Source: Paenibacillus lutimineralis (lineage in GTDB: Bacteria > Bacillota > Bacilli > Paenibacillales > Paenibacillaceae). Taken from it: a stretch of 64,000 nt of DNA. Both the position numbers and the translations under genes were made by a program. Positions within the stretch are counted from its first letter, which is position 1. The number at the start of each line of letters is the position of its first letter. Positions 25,226 through 35,467 of this stretch are shown piece by piece. The stretch lies in NCBI RefSeq assembly GCF_003991425.1, contig NZ_CP034346.1, positions 276,001-340,000 on the forward strand, given 5' to 3'. The notes below the pieces were generated by a model, which saw nothing but the letters and a program-made list of their open reading frames with translations, ran no database searches and was not told where the DNA came from.

Positions 25226-26230
25226 GTGTTCAAATCAATGAAAGGTATATTGCTTACACTTCTGGCGGTTGGTCTGATTCTTACAATGGCGGGCTGTGGC
25301 AGCGGTAGCGGCAAGGCGGAGGAAGCGAAGAAGGTAGTTATCTATACGAATGCTGATGAAGAGGCGGTAACCTCCGTGGAGACCGCGCTGAAGAATGCAG
25401 GCTATGACGGAAAATACGTGCTGCAAACGTTCGGTACCTCGGAGCTTGGCGGCAAGCTGATGGCTGAGGGAGACAAAATTGAAGCCGATTTGATCACAAT
25501 GAGCTCTTATTTCATCGAGAGTTCGCAGAGTCAGCACCCGATGTACAAAGACTTCTCATTCAAGACGGGTGCATTAGAACAGTACCCAGCCTACGATACG
25601 CCAATCTTGGCGAATACGGGTTCAATCTTCGTGAACACGGAAGTGTTGAAGGAGAAGGGACTGCCGATGCCGACATCCATCAAGGAGCTGACTGCGCCGG
25701 AGTTCAAAGGACTCGTCTCCATCCCGAATATTATGGACTCTTCTACGGCATGGCTGCTTGTTCAAGCCATTATTGGCCAATATGGGCAAGACGAGGGCAA
25801 GACGATTCTGCATGATCTGATCGCGAATGTTGGGCCGCATCTGGAGAGCTCGGGTTCCGGTCCACTGAAGAAGGTTCAAGCGGGTGAGGTTGCTGCCGGA
25901 TTCGGTCTGCGCCACCAGGCGGTTAGGGCGAAGGCAGCAGGCGCGCCGATCGATTATGTGGACCCGATTGAAGCGAACTTCTCACTGACAGAATCCCTCG
26001 CTGTAGTGGATAAGAAGAATGCTACTACAGATCTGGCTATGAAAATGGCGGAAGTCATTATCAAGGATGCACGTAAAGATCTGATCGCCAACTATCCGGT
26101 AGCTCTGTACAACGGCGAGAGCGTAGACGATGTGAACAAGCCGGCTCAATCGTTGAAATTCGAGCAGCCGCTGACGGTGGAACTGCTTAAAGAGCATCAG
26201 GACTTCTTCAAGAGCGCTCAGAATAATTAA
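25226..26230 (+). CDS. 2-aminoethylphosphonate ABC transporter substrate-binding lipoprotein
   Basis: 334 residues from GTG 25226, chosen for the AGAGAGGG site nine bases before it; the upstream open frame to 25151 is judged non-coding. Lipoprotein signal FKSMKGILLTLLAVGLIL then lipobox MAGC. The mature part resembles iron/spermidine-type periplasmic binding proteins (VVIYTNADEEAVTSVE, PNIMDSSTAWLL) used by PhnS. It delivers 2-aminoethylphosphonate to the fused permease encoded just upstream. Spacing to phnW is 37 nt. Confidence 0.87.
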   Translation: MFKSMKGILLTLLAVGLILTMAGCGSGSGKAEEAKKVVIYTNADEEAVTSVETALKNAGYDGKYVLQTFGTSELGGKLMAEGDKIEADLITMSSYFIESSQSQHPMYKDFSFKTGALEQYPAYDTPILANTGSIFVNTEVLKEKGLPMPTSIKELTAPEFKGLVSIPNIMDSSTAWLLVQAIIGQYGQDEGKTILHDLIANVGPHLESSGSGPLKKVQAGEVAAGFGLRHQAVRAKAAGAPIDYVDPIEANFSLTESLAVVDKKNATTDLAMKMAEVIIKDARKDLIANYPVALYNGESVDDVNKPAQSLKFEQPLTVELLKEHQDFFKSAQNN

Positions 26231-26267
26231 TAGGCGTTAAATCCATCTAACAAGGGAGTAAGGCAAA

Positions 26268-27362
26268 ATGAATGCATACAAGCTATTAACCCCAGGACCG
26301 CTGACTACGACTAGCACCGTTAAGGAAGAGATGCTTCTGGACCGCTGTACATGGGATGATGAATATAAATCAATTACGCAGAAGATCAGATCTCAGCTCT
26401 TGAAGATTGCCGGGGCTGATTCGGAAGAGTATACAGCTGTGCTGATGCAGGGCAGCGGTACCTTCGCGGTGGAGTCGGTTATGACCTCGGCTGTGTCTAA
26501 GGAAGATAAGCTGCTGATCGTCACCAATGGAGCTTATGGCGAGCGGATCGTGCACATGGCGAAGTATATCGACCTGGATTATTCCGAGCACCGTGTCAGT
26601 TATGATAAGCAACCAGAGGAAGCGGCGCTTAGGGCTCTGCTGGAGGAAGATCCAACGATTACTCACATCGCTATGGTTCACTGTGAGACGACGACAGGTA
26701 TTTTGAATCCGCTTGAGATGGTGGCGGGGTTGTCCCGGGAGTATGGCAAGACCTTGATCATTGATGCGATGAGCAGCTTCGGCGGGATTGAGATCGATGT
26801 AGCCGGACTCGGAATCGATTATTTGATCAGCAGTGCCAATAAATGTATCCAGGGCGTGCCTGGCTTCGGCTTCGTCATTGCCAAGCTGGAGCGGCTGAAG
26901 GCCTGCCAAGGGATAGCGCGCAGCCTGTCACTTGATCTTTACGATCAGTGGAAGGGGATGGACAAGGATGGCAAATGGCGTTTCACGTCGCCAACGCATG
27001 TCGTAGCTGCTTTCGCTAAGGCCATTGACGAGCTAATCGAGGAGGGCGGAGTATCCGCGCGGAATGCACGCTACAGCGGGAACAATCGTATCCTGCGGAG
27101 CAAGCTTGCCGAAATGGGCATTGAGGCTTATATTTCAGAGGATAAGCAGTCGCCGATTATTACGACCTTCCTATTCCCGAATTCAAGCTTCGACTTCGCT
27201 GAGTTCTACGAATATGTGAAGCAGCGGGGATATGTGATCTATCCAGGTAAGCTGACAGATGCGGACACGTTCCGGATCGGCAATATCGGGGAGATTTACC
27301 GGCAAGACATCGAGCAATTATGCAGCATCATTAGCGATTACATGGGAGGAACTGAACAATGA
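26268..27362 (+). CDS. phnW: 2-aminoethylphosphonate--pyruvate transaminase
   Basis: 364 residues, class-V PLP aminotransferase: LTPGPLTTTSTVKEEML at the start, GSGTFAVESV, HCETTTGILNP, Asp in DAMSSFGG and the PLP lysine in SSANKCIQGVPGFG. It converts 2-aminoethylphosphonate and pyruvate to phosphonoacetaldehyde and alanine in the cytosol. AAGGGAG ribosome site before ATG 26268. Its stop overlaps the phnX start (ATGA, 4 bp). Confidence 0.95.
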   Translation: MNAYKLLTPGPLTTTSTVKEEMLLDRCTWDDEYKSITQKIRSQLLKIAGADSEEYTAVLMQGSGTFAVESVMTSAVSKEDKLLIVTNGAYGERIVHMAKYIDLDYSEHRVSYDKQPEEAALRALLEEDPTITHIAMVHCETTTGILNPLEMVAGLSREYGKTLIIDAMSSFGGIEIDVAGLGIDYLISSANKCIQGVPGFGFVIAKLERLKACQGIARSLSLDLYDQWKGMDKDGKWRFTSPTHVVAAFAKAIDELIEEGGVSARNARYSGNNRILRSKLAEMGIEAYISEDKQSPIITTFLFPNSSFDFAEFYEYVKQRGYVIYPGKLTDADTFRIGNIGEIYRQDIEQLCSIISDYMGGTEQ

Positions 27363-28180
27363 ATCAAATTGAGGGCGTTATTCTAGATTGGGCGGGGACT
27401 GCGGTAGATTTCGGATGCTTTGCTCCGGTGAATGTATTTGTTGATATTTTCAAGAAGGCTGGCATTGAGGTTGCGATGGAGGAAGCCAGAGGTCCGATGG
27501 GGATGCTGAAGATCGATCATATTCGCGCGATGCTGTCCATGCCGAGAGTATCGGCGTTGTGGGAAGAGAAATACGGTAGAGCTTTTAACGAAGAAGATGT
27601 GAATCGTTTGTATGGCGAATTTGAGCCTGCGCTTATGGCCTCCCTGTCCGAATATACAGAGCCGATTCCAGGCGTGATCAGCACGGTAGAAGCACTGCGC
27701 TCCCAAGGTTTGAAGATCGGGTCTACGACAGGCTACACCAATTCCATGATGGAGGTTCTCATCTCTGGCGCCAAGGCTAAAGGCTATAGCCCGGATCATG
27801 TCGTAACACCGGATGACACGAATTCCTATGGAAGACCTTATCCTTATATGATCTATCGAAATATGGAAGCTTTGAAGCTATCCGCGGCATGGAAGGTCGT
27901 GAAGGTAGGAGATACCACCTCCGATATTAAGGAAGGCGTTCAGGCTGGCGTATGGTCCATTGGCGTTGCGGTTGGAAGTTCGGAGATGGGGCTTAATGAG
28001 CAGGATTACCAAGCCTTGTCCGATGCGGATAAAGAGGCGGTTATTACCAGGACGAAGCAAGGCTTCATGCAGCAGGGAGCCGATTTCACGATCAATACGA
28101 TGACGGAGCTTCCGCAGTTGATTGAGCGTATTAATGGGCTGCTGGCGGAAGGAAATAGACCTGGAAATGTAAATGCGTAA
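27359..28180 (+). CDS. phnX: Phosphonoacetaldehyde hydrolase
   Basis: 273 residues, HAD superfamily. Nucleophile Asp10 in VILDWAGTAVDFG, Schiff-base Lys51 in MGMLKIDHIRAML (the phosphonatase hallmark), STTGYTNSMM and KVGDTTSDIKEG. It cleaves the C-P bond of phosphonoacetaldehyde to acetaldehyde and phosphate. With phnW it completes 2-aminoethylphosphonate degradation, so the operon supplies phosphate, carbon and nitrogen. Last gene of the operon, followed by a terminator. Confidence 0.95.
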   Translation: MNQIEGVILDWAGTAVDFGCFAPVNVFVDIFKKAGIEVAMEEARGPMGMLKIDHIRAMLSMPRVSALWEEKYGRAFNEEDVNRLYGEFEPALMASLSEYTEPIPGVISTVEALRSQGLKIGSTTGYTNSMMEVLISGAKAKGYSPDHVVTPDDTNSYGRPYPYMIYRNMEALKLSAAWKVVKVGDTTSDIKEGVQAGVWSIGVAVGSSEMGLNEQDYQALSDADKEAVITRTKQGFMQQGADFTINTMTELPQLIERINGLLAEGNRPGNVNA

Positions 28181-28236
28181 TTGTAGCAAGAGCCAGGGCA
28201 TGTATATCTAAAAATTCAAGTAGCTTGACACCCTTT

Positions 28237-28297
28237 AAAGCACCTTCAAGGAATGAAGCCATGTCGCAAGAGATGGTGAAGCCTTGGGGGTGCTTTG
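28237..28297 (+). terminator. Terminator of the phosphonate operon
   Basis: AAAGCACC / GGTGCTTT outer stem with inner CAAGG/CCTTG and CCAT/ATGG pairs. Confidence 0.8.
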
Positions 28298-28382
28298 TAT
28301 TATTTCAGGGAGACAGGTTCCCGATAAATAGGCACCCGCATAGGATGACTACAAAAAGTTATAGGCTATGAGAGGAGAATGA

Positions 28383-28949
28383 ATGTTGAACGACAAACCA
28401 TGGGGCCCGCAGCAATGGGTTAATCCTGGACAATACGGCTGGAATAGTTACGATTGGAGTCATGGCGGAAATTCGTACTATAACTCGAGTAGTGCGAGTG
28501 AGCATAGCTGGAGCCCATTCTACAGAGCCAATAAGATTGAGGATTATGGACCAAGGCCGTTCGTCATCAATATTGAAGAGGCCACGAAGCGGAACAACAA
28601 TTACCGTACAGCTCTATGGACTGGGAACCATCTGCAAGTAACTTTAATGTGCATCAATGTCGGCGAGGACATCGGTCTGGAGGTCCATCCGGAGGTCGAT
28701 CAATTTCTGCGCATTGAGGAAGGGGAAGGACTTGTCCAGATGGGGGACAAGAAGGAACACTTGAATTTTCAAGAAAAGGTTCATGATAACGATGCTATCC
28801 TAGTCCCTGCCGGAACCTGGCATAATGTGATCAATTCAGGTAAGAAGCCGCTTAAGCTCTACACGATCTACGCCCCGCCTAATCATCCTCATGGAACTGT
28901 CCAAGCGACCAAGGCCATTGCCATGGCTGAGGAAGGGGCAGAGAAGTAA
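28383..28949 (+). CDS. Cupin-domain protein
   Basis: 188 residues. N-terminal low-complexity Trp/Tyr/Ser/Gly region (1-55), then a cupin barrel (about 75-170) with the two metal motifs: GEDIGLEVHPEVDQFLRIEEGEG and PAGTWHNVINSG. This matches the small cupins found widely in Bacillales near spore or stress genes; no catalytic role is known. AGAGGAGAA ribosome site before ATG 28383. Monocistronic, bracketed by terminators. Confidence 0.8.
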   Translation: MLNDKPWGPQQWVNPGQYGWNSYDWSHGGNSYYNSSSASEHSWSPFYRANKIEDYGPRPFVINIEEATKRNNNYRTALWTGNHLQVTLMCINVGEDIGLEVHPEVDQFLRIEEGEGLVQMGDKKEHLNFQEKVHDNDAILVPAGTWHNVINSGKKPLKLYTIYAPPNHPHGTVQATKAIAMAEEGAEK

Positions 28950-28968
28950 TTTGCATCCATAAGTAGAA

Positions 28969-29002
28969 CAGCCAGTTGCCCGTGAATTGCGGCGACTGGC
29001 TG
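28969..29002. terminator. Terminator between cupin and lipoprotein genes
   Basis: CAGCCAGTTGCC / GGCGACTGGCTG, loop 10 nt, shared by convergent genes. Confidence 0.8.
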
Positions 29003-29019
29003 ATTAAATGTATTAGTTA

Positions 29020-29475
29020 CTATTTAGCCGTCTTAAATTGACTGCGCATTTGATCGAACAATTCTTGAGACTCAGCATTCTCGGATGCAGCATAACCAAA
29101 GCCTACTTTATTATCGATAATCAGCACAATCATTTCTTGATTGTCTGCTGCCTGAATGAGTACTACTGATCCTTTTCCGTCTTCGTCATCGTATGGCACA
29201 GATTCTGCCACCTTCGGATCCTTCAACTTCTTGTCCTCCGAAGCCTCAGACGCAGCTCCTAAGCGGAATAGGGCTTGAATTTCAGGATGCACACTCTCCT
29301 CAACAAACTTCTCCCTGTCTTCCTTCGTTCCATTGTAGAAGTCCGTGACATAGGATAATGCCAGCTTCTCATCCGCAGATAGCTTCTTTGAGTCGGCAGA
29401 ATTATTACTGGAGCATCCAGATAGTATAATCACTGCGGCGAATAAAATAGATAGAAATTTTGCAAAGTTCTTCAT
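29020..29475 (-). CDS. Lipoprotein of unknown function
   Basis: 151 residues. Signal MKNFAKFLSILFAAVIILSGC with lipobox at Cys21, a Ser/Asn linker, then a small alpha-beta domain (SADEKLALSYVTDFYNGT ... VVLIQAADNQEMIVLIIDNK). Exposed on the outer face of the membrane. The helix-plus-sheet layout resembles small NTF2-like or DUF4878-type lipoproteins, but I do not recognise a defined family. Promoter not obvious. Confidence 0.65.
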   Translation of the reverse strand: MKNFAKFLSILFAAVIILSGCSSNNSADSKKLSADEKLALSYVTDFYNGTKEDREKFVEESVHPEIQALFRLGAASEASEDKKLKDPKVAESVPYDDEDGKGSVVLIQAADNQEMIVLIIDNKVGFGYAASENAESQELFDQMRSQFKTAK

Positions 29476-29643
29476 GGTTTCCTCCTAGGTATATATATGT
29501 ACAATTGCTAGTCTATCAGGTATTGGAAATACTAGACAGGAAGGTAAAGGATATTTTTATTTTTTGAGTATTGTTTTGAAAAATATGATAAATATGCTAG
29601 ATTTAAGTAAGAACTAGGCTTAGATCCCGAGGAGGTTGTATAT

Positions 29644-30231
29644 TTGAGAAAGTATCTGAAAGTTGTGTTACTTCTACTATTATCGACCATGTTAACATCA
29701 TGTTCCCTCATGAGTTCACAGGACCTGTCAAACATCCCCGAAGAAGTCCAATTATTGGATACGACCACAGGCCATACTTTATATATTGGCATGAAGAAGA
29801 AGGAGATTAGTTCTAAGAAGCTGGTTAAGGTTAAAGATATTGTTGAATCAGATAAGCTATTGAAATCTTATCAATATGAAGGCATTAACATGAAGTTTTA
29901 TGACAATATTCTAGTCTTTATGCATATCTCGGATACATCTGAGAAGGGAAGGTTCGAGACGAAGGGATTAGGGATTGGAAGCGATGTATTAGAGATTAAG
30001 TCAGTATATAGGCATATGCCCCTTTATAATCCAGCATTCAATAACCATAGCTATGTTATTTCCAAAGAGGATCTCCATTACTTCGAATCCCTTACGGAGC
30101 TCCAAGAGCAGGATCGTTCAGATCCACAATTCTATATGCTAGATTTCAATATCGATGAGCATAACAAAATCAGAAGCTTCAGCCTTTATGATGACAAATA
30201 TGTTGTAGGAACGATGGGATACATAGAATAA
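29644..30231 (+). CDS. Lipoprotein of unknown function
   Basis: 195 residues from TTG 29644 with GAGGAGG upstream. Signal MRKYLKVVLLLLLSTMLTSC with lipobox Cys20. The mature part (TGHTLYIGMKKKEISSKKL, then IKSVYRHMPLYN) looks like the small Bacillales lipoproteins that bear a two-fold internal repeat; the repeat IGMKKKEI / IGSDVLEIKS is weak. No function can be assigned. Low-GC relative to neighbours. Followed by a strong terminator. Confidence 0.6.
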   Translation: MRKYLKVVLLLLLSTMLTSCSLMSSQDLSNIPEEVQLLDTTTGHTLYIGMKKKEISSKKLVKVKDIVESDKLLKSYQYEGINMKFYDNILVFMHISDTSEKGRFETKGLGIGSDVLEIKSVYRHMPLYNPAFNNHSYVISKEDLHYFESLTELQEQDRSDPQFYMLDFNIDEHNKIRSFSLYDDKYVVGTMGYIE

Positions 30232-30262
30232 GGCTGGGACAAGACCTTCCATATGGTTAAAG

Positions 30263-30300
30263 AAAATAACACCGATTCATGATTGAATCGGTGTTATTTT
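30263..30300 (+). terminator. Terminator of the lipoprotein gene
   Basis: AAAATAACACCGATTCA / TGAATCGGTGTTATTTT, 4-nt loop. Confidence 0.9.
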
Positions 30301-30350
30301 TAATATCTGCGTGAAACCCATATTGAACTATATTTGCTGCTTTGCTTACA

Positions 30351-33300
30351 TCACAGGTTCCAAACATGGTACAGGATCACTGCTACTTCGGCCCGCGTAA
30401 CCAGGTCTTGAGGAGCGATCTTGTCATTCTTGCTACTTACAATTCCGTTGCCAAGCAGCGTAGTGGCGCTGTCTAAGGCATAACTGGATATGCTCGCTGC
30501 ATCCGAATATGCGTCGAGCCCACCGCTGCCTTCCAACTGTATGCCGGCTGCAGCAAGCGCACGTGTCGTCATGACCATCATATCCTGCCGGGAGACTGTA
30601 CTGCTTGGTCTGAATGTGTTGTCCTGATAGCCACTGGCAATGCCTAGTTCCTTGGCAATAGCCAGTTCCTTACTATAATAAGCACCAGCAGGAGTGTCAC
30701 TAAAGGTCGCTTCATTGCTGCCGTTTCCTTGCAACTCAAGGGTTCTCACCAGAAGTACAATAAGGTCGGCTCTTCTGATCGGAGATTCCGGGGATAAGCT
30801 ATTCTCGTTCATGCCCTTGATAATATCGCGGGCTGCCAGCGTCTCGATCGCTTGTCTATCCGAAGCAACACCAGATAGATCCTCGAAGGTCTTGGATACG
30901 TAGGCTATAGCATACGTGCTGAAATGGGCTGTATGGAAAACAACTGCTTTACTTGCCGCATCATATCGTCCATTTGGGATAGGTGTGACCTTGCCTTCTC
31001 TATCGATATGCCAAATAACGAGATTGTTCAGATGACTTGATTCATCCGCTGTCGGTGTATAAGGGATGGATACCGTGACAGGTGCAGCAGGGTTATTCCA
31101 GGCGATTACACGATCTCCGGCCGATATGCTCAGGTCGATCATCGGACGATCGCCAATTCGCTCGCGGATAGAACTCGATAGACCCTCTGCAGAGGATTTG
31201 CCGATGCGGAAGGTTACTTGTTCTCCTTCCACCGCTGTATTGGATAGCATTTGGCTTGGAATTCGAACGGATGCATGCTCTATTTGCAACAGCAGATCAA
31301 AATCTACTTGACCTGTCAAATATTGAGACGGCAATTGCACTTCGTAAGATTCCGCATCCGTTGTCTTCGGCACATCGATGACAATTTGCTTCTTGCTGTT
31401 AGCTCCGTTTGCAGCCAGCTCAAGCGCCTTGCTCAACGTCTCCTTGGAGATCGTAATCCTGGCTACTCCATTCGCGTTCTTCACCTGCGGTTTGATCGTA
31501 ACAACTCCGTCTTTGTTCTCTAGGGCAGGCGCCGATGGAACAGAACTACTGTTACTAGAACTGCCGCTATTATTGCTGCCACCGTTATCGCTGCCATTAC
31601 TCCCGCCGCCATTGGAGCCCCCGGGCTTGCCGGTGAGAGTAAGAACACCAAAGACAGAGGTGTCCTGGAATCCGTTGCCTGTCGTATCATTCCAAGCTGC
31701 GACACTCTGACGGGCGCCGTCCTTGGCGTCGTTGATCTGTGCATCGAAGCCTACTTTTGTATTATTAGCTGGAGTGATCGTCTTGAACGGGATCTTCATC
31801 TCTACCGTATAATTGGAACCTGATACCTTGGTCGCTGATTCGAACCCTTCGGCGATACTTTCAGGATTGAAAGAAGTCTCGTTGTCGAAGTTCACTCTAT
31901 ATTGTCCATCATCATCCTGATAGAATGAGGTCTTCTTATTATTCTCGTCAAGGAAGACTTCGACCGAATCTTGCTCCCATGCATTAGCACTTGATTTATC
32001 AAGCTGTGAGTCGCTTACCTGGATCAATACATACAGGTACTTATCGTCCCATAGTGCTTTAGCTACACCGGTAGCTCCCTGCCAAGCTGACTGATACCGG
32101 TTGATTGGCATCTCTGGGGCACTGTTCCAGGCTGCATCTACTGTTCCATCAATGGTAGGTGTAGCATACTTCGCCGTTGAATGATTGGCATCAGTCTCTT
32201 CAGGCTGATGTTCTTCGATAAATTGATCTGGATTAATGACGCCATAATAGGCTGGCTTGGCTTGCAGACTTTTATCGAACAGTAATGGATTCGTTGAGGA
32301 TCTCCAGCTCGTACCGTCATCTAGTCCCCAGAATGTAACACGCTTGATATGATCGGAATGCTCTTTGTAAATGTTGAATAGCTGTGCATACAGATATCCT
32401 TGAGCATTTGCAAGATTGGCAGGAAGTTGATAATCGCTTCCGGCCTGGATGTCTAGCTCAGTGATGCTGATCTCGACGCCGAGCGAGATGAATTTCTCCA
32501 GCGACAATTCCACATTTACCGGGTTGGTATTTACTGAATAGTGCGCCTGCATACCAACACCGTCGATCAGCAGCTTGCCAGGATGAGCGGTGGCGTAATT
32601 GTCGTTGATCTCTTTTACCATTTGGTAGATGGCTTCGGCTTTATTCGGGTTATCATCATTGTAGTCGTTATAATACAGCTTGATATCCCAGCCCTTCTCA
32701 TCGAGCACTTCTCTGGCTGCAAGGAAGGCTTGCTCGATATAGTCTGGACCGATGGCTTGATACCAAGGAGACTTGCGCTGTGCTCCCTGCCAGTCGGAAG
32801 GATTAGTCGGGTTATCGTTCATCGCTTCGTTAACGACATCCCAAGAGATCACCTTGTCGCCGAAATGCTCCATCACGGTCTTGATATGAGTCCGCATATT
32901 CTCAAGAGCCTCGTCCCGACTTAGTGGTACGGTATTTCCTTCCGAATTCGTAGTTGTATTCATCCATGTCGGCGATTGCTGATGCCACACAAGGACATGT
33001 CCGTGCATTTGCATTCCTGCATCCAGCACTTGATTCACCATGTCGTCCGCGGCGTCAAAAGTAAATTTGCCTTTCTCACGCTGCAGCGCATCCGGCTTCA
33101 TCGCATTGCCAGCGGTAGCAACATGATGATGCATGCTCAGCAAGTCAAGCCGCATGCCGCCCAGATCCTCTGCCGAAATAGCGTTGCCGATCAGGAAGTC
33201 ATTTTTATATACATCCTTGATTGGGGTTAGATCCCTCTGGATATCGATCGGGCCTGAGGTTTTCACGAAGCTGATATCATCAATATAGAAAGAGGCCGTC

Positions 33301-34310
33301 GCATTATTCGAGCTCTCAACGTAGATCGTCAGATATTCGCCACCGACGCTGTTATAACGGTAGCTTCCTTCGAACTGCACCCAGCCGTCATTGGTACTGA
33401 TGGTTTTAGGAGAGAGGGCAACATAATTCGCGCTGCCTCCATCGCCAATCTGCGTGGACAATTGAATTTGTGAGCTTGCCGGACTGATCAGCTTGACCCA
33501 TGCTGACACCTTATATTCACTGCCCTTGTCGACATACTGCTCAACACGCAGTGACGGGCCATGCCAAGTCTCTGTTCTGCCAGCGACCTTCAAAGCGTTA
33601 GATCCACCCTCGGTATGATTGGCTTCATCTGTAATGGTCAATGTTTCTTTGCCTGACCTGCCTCCAAAACCGCCCATCTCCAAATCTTCAAAGGTAATCG
33701 TAGTGAATTCCTTCGCTGGCGGTCTAGGCAGTTCTGGTTCAGTACCACCGGAATCCTCGGTGATCAGGATATCTCCGATGTAGAAGGGGACTGTGGCACC
33801 GGGATCGTTGGATTGGACTCGAAGAGCCCGATCTTTGGATGTATCCACGGTAAACTTTTTGGATAGGGTTAAGGCCTTCCCTGATTCAAACTTTGCGCCG
33901 TCAAGCCATGCATAACTATCTACCGTTTGTAAGAAAGCTTGAGCATCACTCGGTACATTCACATCAGCATCAACATATACAGCTGCGGTCACCGTGTAGG
34001 TCTTACCATCTTTCAGCCCAATATCGGCGAATTTGAAATCAGCGGCATCATAGTTTGCAGTTCGGTTGCCTACATATAAGGCCCCGCCGTCTTCATTTCC
34101 TTCAAAAACATTACCCGTAACATGCTCTAGCGTGGCGCCGCCCGATTGTGTTGCAGCACCTTTACCGTTAGCAAAGTCCTCATGATATACCATTACCGGT
34201 TCCGAAGCTCCATCAGTATCAGCCTTTGCTCCAGTTGCTATCCAGCCCGAAGGGATGAACAGGATTGTCGCGAGCAGGATCGCGATGGATCGTTTGATCA
34301 TTTTACTCAT
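30351..34310 (-). CDS. S-layer-anchored multidomain GH10 endo-beta-1,4-xylanase
   Basis: 1319 residues from ATG 34310 (GGGAGGG site, signal peptide [18 protein letters not shown]). Domain order: two CBM22/CBM4-9-type carbohydrate-binding domains (about 40-190 and 215-350), GH10 catalytic domain (about 355-690) with acid/base Glu in DVVNEAM and nucleophile Glu in ITELDIQ, a CBM9-type domain (about 705-890, [17 protein letters not shown]), a Ser/Asn/Gly linker, a beta-rich module and three SLH repeats (about 1130-1319, [17 protein letters not shown]). SLH repeats hold the enzyme on cell-wall polymer, so it degrades xylan at the cell surface. The frame is open up to 34391. Confidence 0.93.
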   Translation of the reverse strand: MSKMIKRSIAILLATILFIPSGWIATGAKADTDGASEPVMVYHEDFANGKGAATQSGGATLEHVTGNVFEGNEDGGALYVGNRTANYDAADFKFADIGLKDGKTYTVTAAVYVDADVNVPSDAQAFLQTVDSYAWLDGAKFESGKALTLSKKFTVDTSKDRALRVQSNDPGATVPFYIGDILITEDSGGTEPELPRPPAKEFTTITFEDLEMGGFGGRSGKETLTITDEANHTEGGSNALKVAGRTETWHGPSLRVEQYVDKGSEYKVSAWVKLISPASSQIQLSTQIGDGGSANYVALSPKTISTNDGWVQFEGSYRYNSVGGEYLTIYVESSNNATASFYIDDISFVKTSGPIDIQRDLTPIKDVYKNDFLIGNAISAEDLGGMRLDLLSMHHHVATAGNAMKPDALQREKGKFTFDAADDMVNQVLDAGMQMHGHVLVWHQQSPTWMNTTTNSEGNTVPLSRDEALENMRTHIKTVMEHFGDKVISWDVVNEAMNDNPTNPSDWQGAQRKSPWYQAIGPDYIEQAFLAAREVLDEKGWDIKLYYNDYNDDNPNKAEAIYQMVKEINDNYATAHPGKLLIDGVGMQAHYSVNTNPVNVELSLEKFISLGVEISITELDIQAGSDYQLPANLANAQGYLYAQLFNIYKEHSDHIKRVTFWGLDDGTSWRSSTNPLLFDKSLQAKPAYYGVINPDQFIEEHQPEETDANHSTAKYATPTIDGTVDAAWNSAPEMPINRYQSAWQGATGVAKALWDDKYLYVLIQVSDSQLDKSSANAWEQDSVEVFLDENNKKTSFYQDDDGQYRVNFDNETSFNPESIAEGFESATKVSGSNYTVEMKIPFKTITPANNTKVGFDAQINDAKDGARQSVAAWNDTTGNGFQDTSVFGVLTLTGKPGGSNGGGSNGSDNGGSNNSGSSSNSSSVPSAPALENKDGVVTIKPQVKNANGVARITISKETLSKALELAANGANSKKQIVIDVPKTTDAESYEVQLPSQYLTGQVDFDLLLQIEHASVRIPSQMLSNTAVEGEQVTFRIGKSSAEGLSSSIRERIGDRPMIDLSISAGDRVIAWNNPAAPVTVSIPYTPTADESSHLNNLVIWHIDREGKVTPIPNGRYDAASKAVVFHTAHFSTYAIAYVSKTFEDLSGVASDRQAIETLAARDIIKGMNENSLSPESPIRRADLIVLLVRTLELQGNGSNEATFSDTPAGAYYSKELAIAKELGIASGYQDNTFRPSSTVSRQDMMVMTTRALAAAGIQLEGSGGLDAYSDAASISSYALDSATTLLGNGIVSSKNDKIAPQDLVTRAEVAVILYHVWNL

Positions 34311-34342
34311 TCGTTCTTTGCACCCTCCCTTATAAATATTAT

Positions 34343-34358
34343 GGTTAAGCGCTTTCAT
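34343..34358 (-). promoter_or_regulatory. LacI/CcpA-like operator candidate upstream of the xylanase
   Basis: Minus strand ATGAAAGCGCTTAACC; the core AAGCGCTT is palindromic and resembles catabolite (cre) sites. A similar ATGAAAGCGGTTAAAC occurs at the sugar ABC operon (38690). The 34359-34750 gap otherwise has no gene. Confidence 0.45.
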
Positions 34359-34750
34359 ATTTGGTCGAACAGGTCCTCCTTTCAGAATCAAATCATATTA
34401 TTTATCCAATCATGCATCTAGCTCGGAATTAAAGGAGGTTCCGATATTATTACATATCATTATGAAATGTAGATTTTCTCGTGATCTAGCACCTATTTGC
34501 GAGAATAGCTACATCTATTTTCCAGAAAAAGAGTTATTCTATTTAAATAGAGATCATGCATACCGAGAGCAGTGTTATAAGAGGTACCCTGGTTAACAAG
34601 ACGAAAAACGAACTTATATTGGAGGGAGTCTATGCGCTGAAAAACAGGACTAGCAGCGGTCATACTATAGGTAGGGAATTTATGATCATTCGGAAGAATG
34701 GGAACTGAATTCCTGTGAATACTAAGAATATGAAGACTTGGTGAACGGGT

Positions 34751-34789
34751 TTGACATTGAGAATGATTAATATATAATAATTATTATAA
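34751..34789 (+). promoter_or_regulatory. ahpC promoter with PerR-like box
   Basis: TTGACA (34751-34756), 16-nt spacer, TATAAT (34773-34778). TAATAATTATTATAA at 34775-34789 matches the PerR consensus TTATAATNATTATAA except at one position and covers the -10 box, so peroxide-inducible control by PerR is expected. Confidence 0.8.
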
Positions 34790-34892
34790 ATAAGAAATTA
34801 GTATAGCTTACTTGAGAAATGTGCATGCACTGCTCGAATGTCTCTATGCTAATCTTCATTAAAACCAATATACCTGGGAGGTACGAAAAATC

Positions 34893-35456
34893 ATGTCATT
34901 GATTGGAACAGAAGTACTACCATTTAGAGCTGATGCTTATCACAACGGTGATTTCATCGAAGTCACTGATGCGAATTTCAAAGGAAAATGGAGTGTAGTA
35001 TGCTTCTACCCTGCAGACTTCACATTCGTGTGCCCTACTGAGCTTGAAGATTTGCAAGATCAATATGCAACATTGAAGGATCTTGGTGTCGAAGTATACT
35101 CCGTATCTACGGATTCCCACTTCGTACACAAAGCTTGGCACGATAGCTCCGAAGCCATCGGCAAAGTTACTTACATTATGATTGGCGACCCTTCACATAC
35201 AATTTCCCGCAACTTCGACGTATTGATTGAAGCAGATGGCATGGCAGACCGCGGTACCTTCATCATCGACCCAGACGGAGTGATTCAAGCGGTTGAAATT
35301 ACTGCCGGCGGCATCGGACGTGATGCAAGCATTCTGATCGACAAGATCAAGGCTGCTCAATATGTTCGTAACCATCCGGGTGAAGTTTGCCCTGCTAAGT
35401 GGAAGGAAGGCGGAGAAACTTTGAAGCCTAGCCTTGACCTTGTAGGCAAGATTTAA
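34893..35456 (+). CDS. ahpC: Alkyl hydroperoxide reductase subunit C (peroxiredoxin)
   Basis: 187 residues, typical 2-Cys peroxiredoxin of the AhpC/Prx1 group: peroxidatic Cys in [13 protein letters not shown] and resolving Cys near the C terminus in [13 protein letters not shown]. It reduces hydrogen peroxide and organic peroxides and is recycled by AhpF, encoded 11 nt downstream. GGGAGG ribosome site before ATG 34893. The PerR-like promoter lies about 110 nt upstream of the start. Confidence 0.97.
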   Translation: MSLIGTEVLPFRADAYHNGDFIEVTDANFKGKWSVVCFYPADFTFVCPTELEDLQDQYATLKDLGVEVYSVSTDSHFVHKAWHDSSEAIGKVTYIMIGDPSHTISRNFDVLIEADGMADRGTFIIDPDGVIQAVEITAGGIGRDASILIDKIKAAQYVRNHPGEVCPAKWKEGGETLKPSLDLVGKI

Positions 35457-35467
35457 GGAGAGAGATT

